Origin: Linyphia triangularis
Lineage: Eukaryota; Arthropoda; Arachnida; Araneae; Linyphiidae
Reading direction: 5' to 3'
NCBI GenBank assembly: GCA_963978545.1
Contig: OZ021726.1
Coordinates: forward strand, 28,182,459-28,246,458
DNA length: 64,000 nt
The notes below the pieces were generated by a model. The model had not been told where the DNA came from, did not search any database, and was given only the letters and a program-made list of their open reading frames with translations. Position 1 is the first letter of the stretch, and the number at the start of each line of letters is the position of its first letter. The position numbers and the translations under genes are program-made. Of the stretch, positions 39,726 to 52,051 are shown piece after piece.

Positions 39726-40942
39726 TTCTCACCGAATCATCAAAATAGCATAAATCTACTTGTACTTTTCTTACGATAAAAAAAAAATGATGGCCTTATT
39801 TACAAAAACAAAAAAAAATTAACCACTAACGACAATAAGAAAATGGAGTGAATAAATTAAAAATATAATACTTTTGTTTTATTAAACTTCGGTTTGGAAC
39901 ATCAAAATTTTATTATTCATAAAATTTAAATATGGAAAAATAGCACATCTTAAACAAAGAAATACATTAAATCATATTATACCTATTCATACCAGTCATG
40001 TAGCACGTTTTTAGAAGATATCCTCGCAATAATATCACCTCCAGTCCTCATTACAATACGTTTCTTAAATCAAGTTACAAAACTTAGAGAGAAAAATCCT
40101 TTATAGAAACAATATATTCATTAATAAAAAAAAACTTTACCCGAGACACTAATTGCGAATAAAAACTAAACTTGCGCACATTAAATATAAAATGCAATTA
40201 TTTCCATTCTAACAGCCTCCCAAAAAAATCGCAAAGTTTTCCCGCTTTATTCAATATTCCCAAGGCGTGTAAAACAATTTTTACAAATTTCTTATTCCAC
40301 TTTTCATTGTGATTTTGTTCTTGAAAAAAGGAAAGAAATCATTAAAATTCACATTCATATCTATTTTTAGTTTTTTTTTTTCCTTATCTTTATCTTCATA
40401 TTTTGTTCATTTTTTCTTTGTTCGAACTCTTTACACGTGCCTTAATTTACTTCGTCCTGTTCCCAAGTTGTGATGAAGCTTTATTTCTGATTAGAATGCT
40501 GGGGAGTTTGAATTTTTTTATATGCAAAAATGCATTTTATAACATTCTTTTATAAACTTTTCTTCAAATAAATTCAGCTTGAAGCATCAACAACTTTTCT
40601 CAATCATGAATGGAATTTTCAACTCTTTAGCGCTTTAATTACACAGAATATTATTACAAGACTTATATTTTATTTTTTCAACTACAAAAAAAAAAAAATT
40701 CCATTATAAGTTTTATTTTAAAGATTTATTTGAATATTAATTGTATAAAAAAGGTACTTACTCTTTTCTTTTATTTACAATTTTCCTCTAATCTGTGAAT
40801 TTTATTATCCATCACCAATTAATTAAAATATTTAGATTACTTATTCTGTGTAAAAAATAGAAATGAACATAAAAGAAGAAGAATTCAATTATTAACGCCC
40901 AAAATTAGATATTTTATTAGATTAATTGTATGAAATACAGAG

Positions 40943-41120
40943 CTGGTTGTTTTCAGATTATCTGGCACCATCAGTAACACTAGGGCTATAATGCGTCGAA
41001 ACATTCGTCATTTGTCAAGCCAACATACATTTACAAACACCCATGCCTTACAAGGGACTCGAACCCGCAACCTCGTGGTCTAGAAGCTAGCACGCTATCC
41101 ACTATATCGTTTGGTCGGCC
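40943..41120 (-). mobile_element. tRNA-derived SINE, full-length copy
   Basis: On the minus strand the element begins GGCCGACCAAACGATATAG, continues with an A-box-like TATAGTGGATAGCG and the B-box GGTTCGAGTCC (41055-41065), and closes with GCCAGATAATCTGAAAAC then AACCAG. It is framed by perfect AAATACAGAG duplications at 40933-40942 and 41121-41130. The tRNA-like head with both internal promoter boxes makes this the reference copy of the family in the window. Length is 178 bp with no poly(A) tail. Confidence 0.9.
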
Positions 41121-41975
41121 AAATACAGAGATAATACAGTGAAGTTAAAACTATTACTAGGATATTTTTTAATGTAGAAATTAATGTAGTAATGGAGCGT
41201 ATGGGCTATAAAAAAAAAACATTTTATGTAATATTTAAGAGTGTTCATTTATAGTTAGGTGGGTTTTCAACAAAACATGTTATGTCTTTCATATGTAATT
41301 ACAATTGATTTACTGAATAAAGTCCTTGCGCAAAAAATCTCAAAACCAACACAAAAAATATTTACAGTCGTAATTCTTTTAACATAAAATCCAATTGTAG
41401 AACATATCCTTTTAGTTCAATACTAATCAAAATATTTCTACGACACAAATGTATGATTCATAAATTATTATGTAGTCTTCAAGCATTATAAGGACAAGTT
41501 ACTTATTGATTGCCCATTTAATAATTAGGAATAAAATATGTTAATACGTTTTAGCTGCCAAGTAGACTAAAATTTGAATACGTGCCTGGCTTAGTTTCAA
41601 ATCAACTTAAAAAGGAACTCAGGCGCGAATGTTTAAAATAGATTTAATTATTATTAAAGGTTACGTTAGTTTAGTTATGCATTTTAAAAAATAGGTTCCA
41701 CTCAACCTCATAATAGTGAACTCTAGATAAGTAATTCCGGAAAATAAAGGAGACTTGTGCTACTTGCAGACGATTTTCTAATAAAGTGGTCTTATCATTG
41801 TTGACTCTTTTCATCCTTAATTTTTTTGTCTCATTAAGATAAAATATTAAAAACTTGAAGTGCTTTGGATTCAACAAAGCCAGATAAAAATTTTCATTGT
41901 TGGCAAGGCATAATTCTAAATTTTGCAATTTTTTTTTTTATTATTATTTGGTATTGCTAAATACCTGGTATAATA

Positions 41976-42696
41976 CAGGTTGGTCATAAAGAAAATTTCC
42001 CGATATATGGACCTCTAGTGGCCGTTCTGTTCATCAGATCGAGATGAGATTTCAATTATAGTTGTTCAGAGGTATGAACTCGAGATTTTGTGAATAGTAA
42101 CAAAATAGCACTCACAGTTACGGTTACAGTTACAGAAACCCGAAATTTTCAAATGACAATATCTACTTTTTCCTGTCGCAAAAGGCTCAGCGGATGTGAA
42201 AATCCAAAAAAGAGTTAGAACGGTATGTGTGTCACAAAAAATGGTCGCGTTGTACACACACCAAAAACGCTTCTGCGAACGACCAACAGAAACACAATTG
42301 GGGTACACGGTGGAAATTTGCATATGACAGAGGCAAGACACCAATCACAGAACGCCACTCACTAGATATTCAGCTTAGAAAACCGATAAAATTCTCTGTG
42401 ACGTGTGATGGCACCTTGTTCATGGAGCTGTTTTTTGTGCGTGCATAATGCGTCCGGTTTTTGTGATACACGTACCTTTCCAGCGCTCTTTAATTGAGAA
42501 TTTTGCAATAGGAAAATATAGGTGTTACCATTCGAAAATTTCGAGTTTCTGTAAGTATGACCGTAACAGTGAGTGCCATTTTGTTGCCATTAAAAGAATC
42601 CAAAGCCTCTGAATAACTATACCTAAAATCTCATCTCGATCTGTTGAAAGCAACGGAGGCTAGAGGTCCATATATCGGCAAAGCATGACCACCCTG
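41976..42696. mobile_element. Long-TIR foldback element (about 720 bp)
   Basis: The left arm CAGGTTGGTCATAAAG and the reverse complement of the right arm CAGGGTGGTCATGCTTTG start inverted repeats of about 180 bp, sharing GATATATGGACCTCTAG, AGATCGAGATGAGATTT and AGTTTCTGTAA-type blocks. A TA precedes the left end; the right flank is CA, possibly mutated. Only short frames occur in the unique centre (42066-42448, both strands), none like a transposase. Confidence 0.75.
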
Positions 42697-42891
42697 CATA
42701 TTTCCCTTTTCTAACTTTACCCAGAGCTACAAATGTACTAAACATTTCATTACATACTGCAGTAAATATTTAAAACAAAGTGTGGGCATCATTAATTTAA
42801 AAAACCGAAGTTAAAATGAAAGAAATACTGCTTTAAAATGTTTAAAGGGTCCATAGAAGCATATACGACCAAATCGTCAGGTGACTAGTAA

Positions 42892-43026
42892 TCTAAAAGC
42901 TGCATTTTCTTGAATAACCGATAACTAATACAGCTACCTGTTGAGTTTGTTTATTGCTCATAATAAACAAACTCAACATGCAGCTGTGTTAGTTATCGGT
43001 AGTTCAAGAAAATACATCTTTTAGAC
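42892..43026. repeat. Inverted repeat with 64-bp arms
   Basis: Arms 42892-42955 and 42962-43026 match nearly throughout, with TTGAGTTTGTTTATT at the loop side and a 6-bp loop. Internal blocks such as CCGATAACTAA recur inverted. Size and symmetry suggest a small MITE. Confidence 0.85.
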
Positions 43027-43681
43027 TGAATTCTCTTACTTAAGACCGCAACCAAATCAGTTGTATTTCTTTCAACTTAAAAGTGATCTAAATTATTGAA
43101 AGTGTAATATTTTGAATTTATTTTTGACATAAATATTATTACATTTACTGACAATAAAGAAGAAAAACAAAGAACTCTATATCTACAAACATGTCAAAAG
43201 TGATTGAATTATCAAGTCAGAAACAAATTCGTGTCTTCTCCAACTCCTTTTTGAAAGAACATTTTTTAAGAAGCAACCACCGGAGCTTGAAACATGCACG
43301 AATATCCTTAAATAACAATCTTTATTTTTAACAAAAAATTTTATTATAATTTACATAATAGTTGTCATAACATCATCCTTAATTTCCATTTACTTTTGAA
43401 TTTCATAATTCTTTACATCCAAATATGAGATGGAAAATAAATATTGAAAATTAGCTATTAATTGAATAAAATACTTTTCTCATTTGATTTTCAACTATTT
43501 ATTAAATAAATCAAGATTTATCGAAGAATATTTTCTATTTAGTAAGATTATTTATTTTTATTTCGGGAAATTATCTACAATATTTTAAATTCATTTTTTA
43601 TTCATTCCCAAAAGAGTTTCAAAATCCCTTTTTTAGAATTAAATAAAGAATAATTTTTTTTCTTTCTTTTTTTTTTCCAAG

Positions 43682-43882
43682 TCACTCTATTTTCCAACCG
43701 TCAAAACTCACATTGGCCAAATTATAATCCTTATCCATTTCCCAAACTGCCAAAACGTTACAATACAATTTCTCGCCAAACTTCTGAAACGTTGGCAGTG
43801 ATTGCCATGAATAATTACTTCTGCCTATGAACACATAGAGCAAGTATACTCCTTCAATGAGATGAAAAATTTCCATCCATAA
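43682..43882 (-). CDS. Candidate exon or short gene, 66 codons with stop
   Basis: The minus-strand frame runs from an acceptor-like ATTCTCAG (just above 43882) through an ATG at 43874-43876 to a TGA at 43682. The translation contains RSNYSWQSLPTFQKFGEKLY and further aromatic- and acidic-rich sequence, more gene-like than neighbouring frames. A donor-like AAT|GTGAGT lies inside, so splicing before the stop is possible. I do not recognise a family. By length alone, frames of 60-80 codons are expected by chance in this window. Confidence 0.25.
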   Translation of the reverse strand, partial: LWMEIFHLIEGVYLLYVFIGRSNYSWQSLPTFQKFGEKLYCNVLAVWEMDKDYNLANVSFDGWKIE

Positions 43883-44320
43883 CTGAGAATGATTTATTGG
43901 TTCTTCTCCGCACGCTCAAAATTTCCGATGAGAAATAAGTTAGGAAATTACAAATCTATTAGCATGGAGATTGGTTTGACAGGGCTGTGATTTATACCAC
44001 ATGAGCTGTTTCAATTTCCCATGGATAGGAATGTTGAAATGCGAGAGGAATTTAAAGTATTCAATGGTGAAACATACAATTATTGTGAAACTAAATTTCC
44101 TGAATATTTTCATTCTAAGCATTTTTAATGAATTAATCAGTTTAGAGTTTATATGCGCTTTTGGGGTTCGTTACTCGGAGTGAAATTTAAGTTTATTCTT
44201 CCAGATTTTTATTCCATTGTAGTATTTTATTAACATTGTTAAGTGATTTAAATGCGAAGGCTATATGTTTGATTTATTTTATTTTTAAATCTGTTATATT
44301 AAATTCGTTTTTGTGTGTCG

Positions 44321-44560
44321 ATGGCGGGCAAATCTGCGTAGGTCTAACTAACCACTTTACCATCATCCAATTGGGCTGAAACTTGGCAAATAGATTCAAT
44401 GTTGATGACAATGCATTCTATCAGTTTTTGGGGCTGTAACTGCCACTAAAAGTTTGCTTTTACGGAATACTAATAACCAACTTGCCGTGATCCAATTGCA
44501 CTAAAATAGCATTTTAGTGCAATAGCACTTAAAATAGCATTTAAAATAGCAAATCTTTCC
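44321..44560 (+). repeat. Low-copy internal repeats with a CATGATCCAATTG-like motif
   Basis: ATCATCCAATTGGGCTGAAA and GTGATCCAATTGCACTAAAA recur about 120 bp apart. A perfect 12-bp palindrome, TTGCACTAAAAT-agc-ATTTTAGTGCAA, lies at 44497-44523. The motif resembles widespread invertebrate repeat sequence, family not assigned. Confidence 0.4.
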
Positions 44561-44599
44561 GGTTGCCAAAATTTTTTTCATTAATAAATGACAAAATTA

Positions 44600-45078
44600 C
44601 TTTAATCAGAATAAATAAATAATATTTAGATGTAATTTCGTAAATTCAAGTATATTTTTAATAAATTAATTTTGCAACGTAGTTTTTCTCACGTTTTGCT
44701 GATAGAAATGTTTTTGATATTTAATATAAGATGTAAACACCAAGAACAATCTGTTTAGTATATAAATTATACATAAATTGGCAATGATTATAAAAGATTT
44801 ATATTAAAAAACTTTGTTTTTATGTTATATTTGTTTCATTTATATTTTTTTTACTTTAAGTTGCTGTCATATTTTATGTTTCCATTTAAACAAAAGTACA
44901 ATAAGTAATTTTTAAATTATAATTTAGTATGGATAATATGTAAACAAAAATGTGTAGATGTAGTTAAAATTCAGAATCCTGATTTATTTCAGTACTATAA
45001 ATATAATAAATTTAAAATCGTAATTTAACTACCTTATTAAAGTAGCTTGAGCTTAAACTTTATTATCAGTTTATTCAG

Positions 45079-45117
<39 letters not shown>

Positions 45118-46550
45118 TATGTGTTAAGAGCATGATACCAATTCCGATAAATGCAAATTGTGGAATGAATATTCAGAACCAAATAAATAAAAGAAATATT
45201 TACCAAGCAATAAATTTATTGGTAGATTTTTTGTTCGTATATTTTGTTTCACAAATTTAATCCAAACAAAATATTTTCCACCTAATTTTTTAAAAATCCA
45301 AATATGTTCAATACTAATGATAATAAAATTCAATTGCTATTTGATCAAGACTTATTAATTTATAATGTGAAGTATTGGTTACTTGCAACCAAGCAATTTC
45401 ATTTGTATTATTCTACAGCTTTTGTATTAAACTAGAAGGAAGGTTAGGTTTAATCAACAGTTAAAAAGTATGCACTTTTGAATCTACTTTAATTTAAAGT
45501 AAAATCATAAATTATATTTTTTAAACAGACAGTAAAACAAATAACTTTTAACTGCAAAAATAAAGCTTCAATTTACTGTATTATTAAGAAATAGAACATT
45601 AATATACATTAGAATAAATTTTCTAGCTTTAAAATTATTTAAGCTTGAGTCTTTAAATCAAGTTTAAATATGGTGCGGATAAATTGTTTTATATACCCCC
45701 TTTTCAACTATTTCAATGAAATCTTATGATAAAGCTTACAAAATGCTTCTGAAATTGTGGTTTAAAAATAAAAATAAAAAAAAAGAATCAGTGTTTAATA
45801 AATTCCATTTTTTCTAATCTATTTTTTTTTTTTTTTTTTATTATTTTTTTGTCGCTTTCCATACAAAAAAAAGGTAAGTTATAAACCAATAAATGATATA
45901 CTATTTTAATATAGATATTTTATAATAGATAAATGATACACCAATTTAAAGTCTAAAACCTCCACCTCTGAAGAATAAAGATTTTTTTACAATTCCACAT
46001 TGTGTAATTTGTTAGAAAATAGAAGAATTCGATATTGTCCACACATTTTTGAAAGTTGTGATAGTTTACAGTGGATAGTAACACTATTTGAAATAAAAAA
46101 AAGCAAAATTTAAACACGCTGGGATAATCTAAGGGAATTTATATCTCTCAGCAATAAAATTCAATATCTACCTGCACACCTAATCTATAGAAAAAAGATA
46201 GCGCATACCAGAAGCTTAAAACATTTTACAGACATAAACACTAGAGCAATTTTTATAATTTAAGAAAAAGTAAATTTATAAATGTAGTCCATTTCAATAT
46301 ATTTCTGATAGTATTGCAAGCAAATTCCTTCTCTACCGTATTAGAAGATACAACAAAATTATATAGATTATTAATAAATTAAATATACAGAAAACTATAC
46401 CCATGTTGTTCCTAGTTCTGCTTATACAAAATAGGCTCCATTATTGATTTTCTCCTATCTTCGTTATTTCTTTGTCTGACCATTACTTTATTTTGTTTGG
46501 TCACAAATCAGTTCTATTATGCCTTCCTCATCCACTTTTTCGCCTATAAA
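44600..46550. other. AT-rich DNA, no supported gene
   Basis: The T34 run (45082) and another T-run near 45822 are the only notable features. Confidence 0.6.
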
Positions 46551-46554
46551 AGCT

Positions 46555-46750
46555 ACTAAGTACTCCTCTGTCTTGCGAAGATATCATATAACCTTCCTCA
46601 ATTCAATCATTTTCTGAAAGCAAAAACTATCTATTATCGACAAAAACAACCCAATAAATGGATTTTGCGAGCCCTGGGAACCTATATATGACGCAGCAAC
46701 TGTGTTTTTGCATTGCATTTATTATGCTATGTTTGGTCTATTTAATCAAA
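46555..46750 (+). repeat. Dispersed repeat F, copy 1
   Basis: CAATTCAATCATTT, CCCAATAAATGGATTT, CCTGGGA, GACGCAGCAACTGTG and GGTTTGGTCTATTTAATCAA-like blocks occur in the same order as in 48700-48905. The family is unknown. Confidence 0.5.
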
Positions 46751-47227
46751 TAAATAGAAATATATATATATTTCTTAAATCAATTGAAAAAATTTCAGTA
46801 AAAACACTAAAACATTAGCGGGTTATATTTATAAACTATTTAACAACATAGTAAATGGATTTTCTAGCTCCAGGAAATCTAAACTTAACAGATGTAAAAA
46901 CTTAGGTTTCCTATTGCATTTTTAAGGTCGTTTTGGGGAAATACAACTCAATCATGATGTTATTTTTTAGTTTACATTATAATAATATACTAAATTAAAT
47001 ACTCTGTTGCTCAATAATTACCAAATATGGCTTCTTTTTTTTATCTAAACAAAAAATTATGAGAAGCAAAAAAAATCAGATTTCATCACTCGGTCATTGT
47101 TTTTTTCGTGTTATTCCACATGCAGCGATACAAGATATATACATGGTTAGATGGTTTTTGCACTAAGCGATCTATTTATTAACTTAATAAAAATAATCTG
47201 ATTGAGACCTACAGTTTAATATAGACT

Positions 47228-47325
47228 CCGACTCACAGCGGACATCCATGCTTAGTCTGAGATTCGAACCCATCTTTTTTGCCAAGTGAAATGAGAATGT
47301 TAACCATACAGGGCATCAGATGGAC
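47228..47325 (-). mobile_element. tRNA-like fragment, possible second SINE family or tRNA pseudogene
   Basis: On the minus strand an A-box-like CTGTATGGTTAACATTCTC is followed about 30 nt later by a B-box-like GGTTCGAATC (47261-47270). The rest does not fold into a tRNA cloverleaf with paired acceptor ends. The sequence after the B-box (ACTAAGCATGGATGTCCG) is not that of the SINE at 40943. No target duplication was found. Confidence 0.4.
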
Positions 47326-47963
47326 AGTAAAAGTATAAATAACAACTGATATGCTTGTTATGTTAGAAAGTTCAAAAATTATTACAAATGTTGCCAGTAA
47401 GTGGAGCTCTGCTCTATAGCCTGTTATGAATCCGTATAAATAATACTCTGAACTACAGTTCCTTTGTAGAGTTTTAAAAATAAGTTTTTAAAAAAATTAT
47501 AAACATTTCACGTTTCAATAGCGAAATCGTGCTTCAGAACATTCCATATAGGAATGTTTCGAAGTAATGTTCAATTGAATAGAGTGCCACCTGTTGGTAA
47601 CACTTGTAGCTATTTTAGAATCTTCTATTTCAAATTTTTCCATGTATATCTTAATAAAAATACCACTTTTTCCATTCTTCCATCTCTTCCAATTTCTGTA
47701 TAATTATCTCTTAAGTTGGTCAGCCATTTTTGGAATGCTTTATTTTTACTATTGTACATCGAAAACACGTTCTACTAAAACTAAGTCGATCTACTTCAAG
47801 CCATTGATTATCAATTTTTCAAATGCCCTGTTTATTTAGATCATCCTGATGTGTGCATACGAATGTGTTACACAAATTCATATCTAGAGAATAATTACTC
47901 ACTGAATTTACAACGTTAAATTACATGCCTTCGTATACCCGTCAGTTATACTAGTCAACTATA

Positions 47964-48603
47964 GTCCGAGAGGCGACTGCAATTTATGGACCCGATCGAA
48001 CATCATTCTGAATTTTTTATAGAAATTGGAGAAAAGTGAGTAGATTAGGAATCCACTGGTCTGCCGTGGCAAAAATGGCCGAAACTGAATAAAAATCTAC
48101 TTAGAATGAGTTGAACTAAAATCCGATTGCCAAATATGTCATAATTTGCCAAAAAGAGAACAAACTTTTTCGTCTGGCAACCCACTGCATTTTGATTTTC
48201 AATGAGAAAAAGAGCAAACGATTTCTGCTCGGAAAACTTGTATCTTTTACAAGTAAGCCAAATTGGCGACATCAGTTACGTCATCAGTGACGTAATGTTT
48301 ATTGCCAATTTGGCTCATTTGTGAAAGATGCAAGAAAGTCATCGCCACACATCCGAATCGTCTGCAACCTTCTTAATTGAAAATTAACCAAATTAAAAAA
48401 AAAAATGCTCATTATTTGGTAAGTTATGGCGCTTTTGGCAATTGGATTTAGTTCAACTTATTAAAAGTCGATTTTTGACCAGATTCGGCCATTTTTTCCA
48501 AGGCAGACTAGTGGATTCCTAATCTACTCACTTTTCTCCAATTTCCATAAAAAATTCAAAATGATGTTCGATGAGGTCTAAAAATTGCAGTCGCCTCTCA
48601 GTC
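47964..48603. mobile_element. Foldback MITE family A, complete copy
   Basis: The ends GTCCGAGAGGCGACTGC and (reverse complement) GACTGAGAGGCGACTGC are bounded by TA at 47962-47963 and 48604-48605. The two halves are inverted copies of each other over about 300 bp, meeting at a short core (GGCGACATCAGTTACGTC). There is no transposase; the 75-codon minus frame at 48045-48272 is incidental. TA flanks suggest mobilisation by a Tc1/mariner-type enzyme. Confidence 0.85.
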
Positions 48604-48699
48604 TACTATAAATTGCTCAACAATCTATTTCGCGACAGCATTATTCCTTTGAACCCACAAATAATTTCCACTAAACCATTGAGCGTTCATTTTTCCTGA

Positions 48700-48905
48700 T
48701 TTGTAAAAAAGATACTAAACACTCCCTTCTTATTACGACATGAGGTAGCCATACACAATCCAATCATTTACGCATACACAAACTACTCTGTTTTCTACAA
48801 AGAAAGCCCAATAATTTAATTTGTCCATCCCCGGGAGATCTTCCCTTATCCGATGCAGCTGTGCTTTCACGATGCATTGTATTGGAGTTGGGTTTGGTCA
48901 ATCAA
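48700..48905 (+). repeat. Dispersed repeat F, copy 2, with an open frame and donor-like end
   Basis: It is colinear with copy 1 (CAATCCAATCATTT, CCCAATAATTTAATTT, CCCGGGA, GATGCAGCTGTGCTTTC, GGTTTGGTCAATCAAG). One plus frame is open for about 67 codons from 48746 to a good donor GAG|GTAAGTC at 48946/48947, containing SDAAVLSRCIVLELGLVNQ. Copy 1 is not open, so an exon is doubtful. Confidence 0.45.
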
Positions 48906-48949
48906 GGTGGCGCGTATAAGCCGATATTCAATAGAGGAGATTTGAGGTA

Positions 48950-50715
48950 AGTCTATCAGAAAAGACGTTTATTCTGGAGACTAACTAGGGAGTGAGGGAA
49001 AAATCTCTTAAAGATGTTGTCATATCAACATCGTTTGTGATTCGTTAGTTTGAATAATTAAATAAAAAATAAGAACAAGAATAATCAAGAAAAATCCTTA
49101 TCTTTGTGAATACCATACATTTTTCAGCTGGGAAAAATCTACTATTCATCTTTAAAGAATATTTGCTAATTAATTAATTTAAATTTACTGCAAAGCCTAA
49201 AAAAGTGACTCGCATTTTTTTTTTTTTAATTTGCTTAGTATGAATATTCTTAAAGTGCCTGTTGATGATTTTGTAAGTAATGGGTAAATTACCTTGATGT
49301 TTTAAAAATTACGGTTTTTTACTTTAGTACTTATACATATTTTTTTTCTCCTAAAACTATTTACCCAAATCATTACAAATAATGTTTCAGATTAGAGGAT
49401 TTACATTAATCATCTGCTAACATAACGAAACACATTAATCAAATTTAAATTCAACGCACATTTCTTTTAGCATTTCGCAACAAACTTAATGCAAAAATAT
49501 GGATTTCTTTTAAGAAATAAATTCTACCACGTAATTTATTTTTTTATATTATTTAAAGGTGCAAATCATAACATATAAATAGACATATTGTTCAAAACTT
49601 TTAAAATTTTAAATTCTAAAACTTTTATTGTTTTGTAAATGGTTTACGATACTGTCTAACGATACATTAAAATGCACGCGTACTCAAATAAAGTTTTCAT
49701 TTCTATTTTAATTTAAACGGATATAATTTTAATGAACTGTTGTGCTTGGTGATAACAAAACATTTAGATTTTTAAGAGTTGGAAAAGTGTAAAACATAAA
49801 CTTTCAAGGTAATTTTATTTGGGATTCCCTTCGTAAAATCAAAGAACTTTAATATGACTGTTGAGTTTAAATGCTTTTAAGTCAAACAGCATAAAAAAAG
49901 TACTTGAAACATTAAATGCGTAAAGCAGTTCTGACAAACTTCGACGAAAAAAACACATTAGTGCACACTTATCTTCAGTTTACATTTATCTGTACAATCA
50001 AACCGTTAGAAGTATTTGCTTGAGTTTAGGATAAATACTGCGTATTTGAAAAGTAAGTTTAAAAAGAGTCCTTTAAAATAAGAGTGTTATAAATATTTTA
50101 AATGAGTTTTGAATGTTTAATGCAGATTCGATGTCTTTAGTGAGTGATGAAATTATATTAGATGAGGTTTAAAAAAAGGTGTTCAAACTTTTTTTTTTTT
50201 ACGTTTTGTTTGCCAACATTCAGCAAACATTTTTTTAAAAAATGCGTTCATTTTAATTTCTATTGACTATTTTAAAATAAAGAAGTTACAATTATTTAGA
50301 AAACTCAAGTAACCATTTCAAACCATCGGTCTTTCTCAACGATTTCTACCTATAAAATAAAATTTATCCTGGATAAAAATATTCTACTACAAATTTCTTT
50401 ATTTTAAATTAAAAAAATTAAAATTATTAAATAATTACATAATGAATTCTTCTGTTCGTTAGAAAAACACTAATACATTTCAATTCAATAATTAAATTGC
50501 ATCTCTTTTATTAATATTATAAAATAAGTGGAATGATATTCAAATCATATCCATAATTTGATTAAAATAGCAACCAACTCTACAGTTTATTGCTCTGTAT
50601 ATAAATAAAACATTTCAACTTATTCTAAAAAAGAAAATTCCTCAAATAACTAAAAAAAACTAAAATCAACTGCCTACTATTTTCATATGTCAACATAATA
50701 GCTCTAAAATAGTTT
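48950..50715. other. AT-rich DNA, no supported gene
   Basis: No open segments with splice signals and no repeats were recognised. Confidence 0.6.
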
Positions 50716-50731
50716 ATTTTCCTTTTTTCAG

Positions 50732-50830
50732 GCTACACTTCATCTCATTTCCATTCCTGAAGATGTCGGACCAGAAGTACCACATTCTTCAATACACCAA
50801 TTGACGTACCTCAATAAGCACAGTCAATGA
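50732..50830 (+). CDS. Candidate 3' coding exon (33 codons including the stop)
   Basis: A textbook acceptor (TTTTCCTTTTTTCAG, ending 50731) is followed by 32 codons and a TGA at 50828-50830. The frame includes ISIPEDVGPEVPHSSIHQL. A second frame (FLKMSDQKYHILQYTN) is also open for 23 codons. The segment is GC-richer than average, and an AATAAA occurs at 50921-50926. Incoming phase 0 matches the outgoing phase of the candidate at 24661-24745. Function is unknown; a non-coding RNA exon is an alternative. Confidence 0.3.
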   Translation, partial: ATLHLISIPEDVGPEVPHSSIHQLTYLNKHSQ

Positions 50831-51806
50831 CACCCAAAACATGTACCATCCCCTCGTTGCCACATCATCTGCTTCCCACTTACCATCCCCAATTTCATAC
50901 TACATCTTCAGCAGCGATCCAATAAACTGAAAAAATCTTGCGAACGGATACCATGATACCAACCTCAAGCGTAAACCCATTTCTCAACAAGAGGACAGCA
51001 TACATCAAAATGAAATTTTGAATCGACAAATCCCTTCTATATGTAGGGGTAGGTGATATTAGTTTAGTTAGGATCGTTAGTACCGGTAACTATTAACAAT
51101 ACACCTACTCACGATAGCCAGTAGAGAACGAAGACAGCTTCCTCAACATTTTTTTGCCATTTCTGTGAGAACTCAGTGACAATCCTTGAGTAGCAGCCAT
51201 GTTGAATTTTGTGAAGATTATTTAATGGTGAAATGTATTTCTGGTGATTCTTTCATTGATTTGATATGTGGATAGAGATTACGCTGTGTTAGCTGCATCT
51301 GCCATTTTCCTTGAAAAATATACAATCAACACTAAAAGGCTCTTAGAAGGGAGAAACTTAAAACGTTGTTTTAGAATTATCCTCTTTAACAGGGAGTTTT
51401 CTTAAAACGGTAAGTTACTTGATTACTTTTTTTAGATATACCTTTTAGACATTCCTAACATTAAATATCTCATTCAGTGTGTTATTTTAGAAATGGGATC
51501 TGTAAATATAGTTTAAGTTTACAAAGAGAAGAGCACTCTTTGATTTCCCTAGAGGGCAATAGGTACCTTCCCTTCGCAATAGGTACACTTGTCTACATCA
51601 TTATAGATTAATTTTCCAACCAGGTTGGTATTCAAGAAAGGAAATTTGAAAGGGAAAATCAACTTATCCACTTCTGGATATAAAATAAAGAGTGTAAATT
51701 TCCTGAGAGTGTCTCCATTATTTGGTGACAGAATCCTTATAATTTAGTGAGTTATAAAAGATTTGGCTTGCAGTTTGTAATTCAGTGATGGAAAACTTTT
51801 ATGAAC

Positions 51807-51864
51807 TCGTTTTGACAAATAAAGTCCGGCATTCCAATATGCCAGACTTTATTTGTTAAAACGA
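51807..51864. repeat. Short near-perfect hairpin (25-bp stem)
   Basis: TCGTTTTGACAAATAAAGTC and onward pairs with the arm at 51840-51864 with two mismatches around an 8-nt loop. The size is like a microRNA precursor, but the flanking lower stem does not pair well, which argues against Drosha-type processing. Confidence 0.7.
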
Positions 51865-52051
51865 TTTTCTTAAATTGATGGTATTTATTTGTAGTTCATT
51901 TCAGTTTCAAAAAGATGTCAACGTATTTTGGAAGCATACAAAATATGCTATTGCCTTTTGTACTAATTTCTAAGGTTATACTTTCTGTTAACATAAATAA
52001 ATGCGAAATCAAACATATTTATAAAAATTCATACACAAAGAATTGTTTTAC

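Larger units (their letters stand above)
33190..40930. other. AT-rich DNA, no supported gene
   Basis: Simple repeats and homopolymers only. A slightly GC-richer patch at 36.0-36.15 kb holds a 32-codon frame without good signals. Confidence 0.55.

Noticed and set aside
41055..41120. Intact tRNA gene
   Set aside because: Both internal promoter boxes are present, but no complete cloverleaf is formed and the sequence continues into a SINE body with target duplications.
41671..41928. 85-codon minus frame
   Set aside because: It lacks an ATG near its start and splice signals, and this length is expected by chance at this base composition.
42066..42448. 92- and 73-codon frames in opposite directions
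   Set aside because: Both lie inside the 41976-42696 foldback element and show no transposase motifs.
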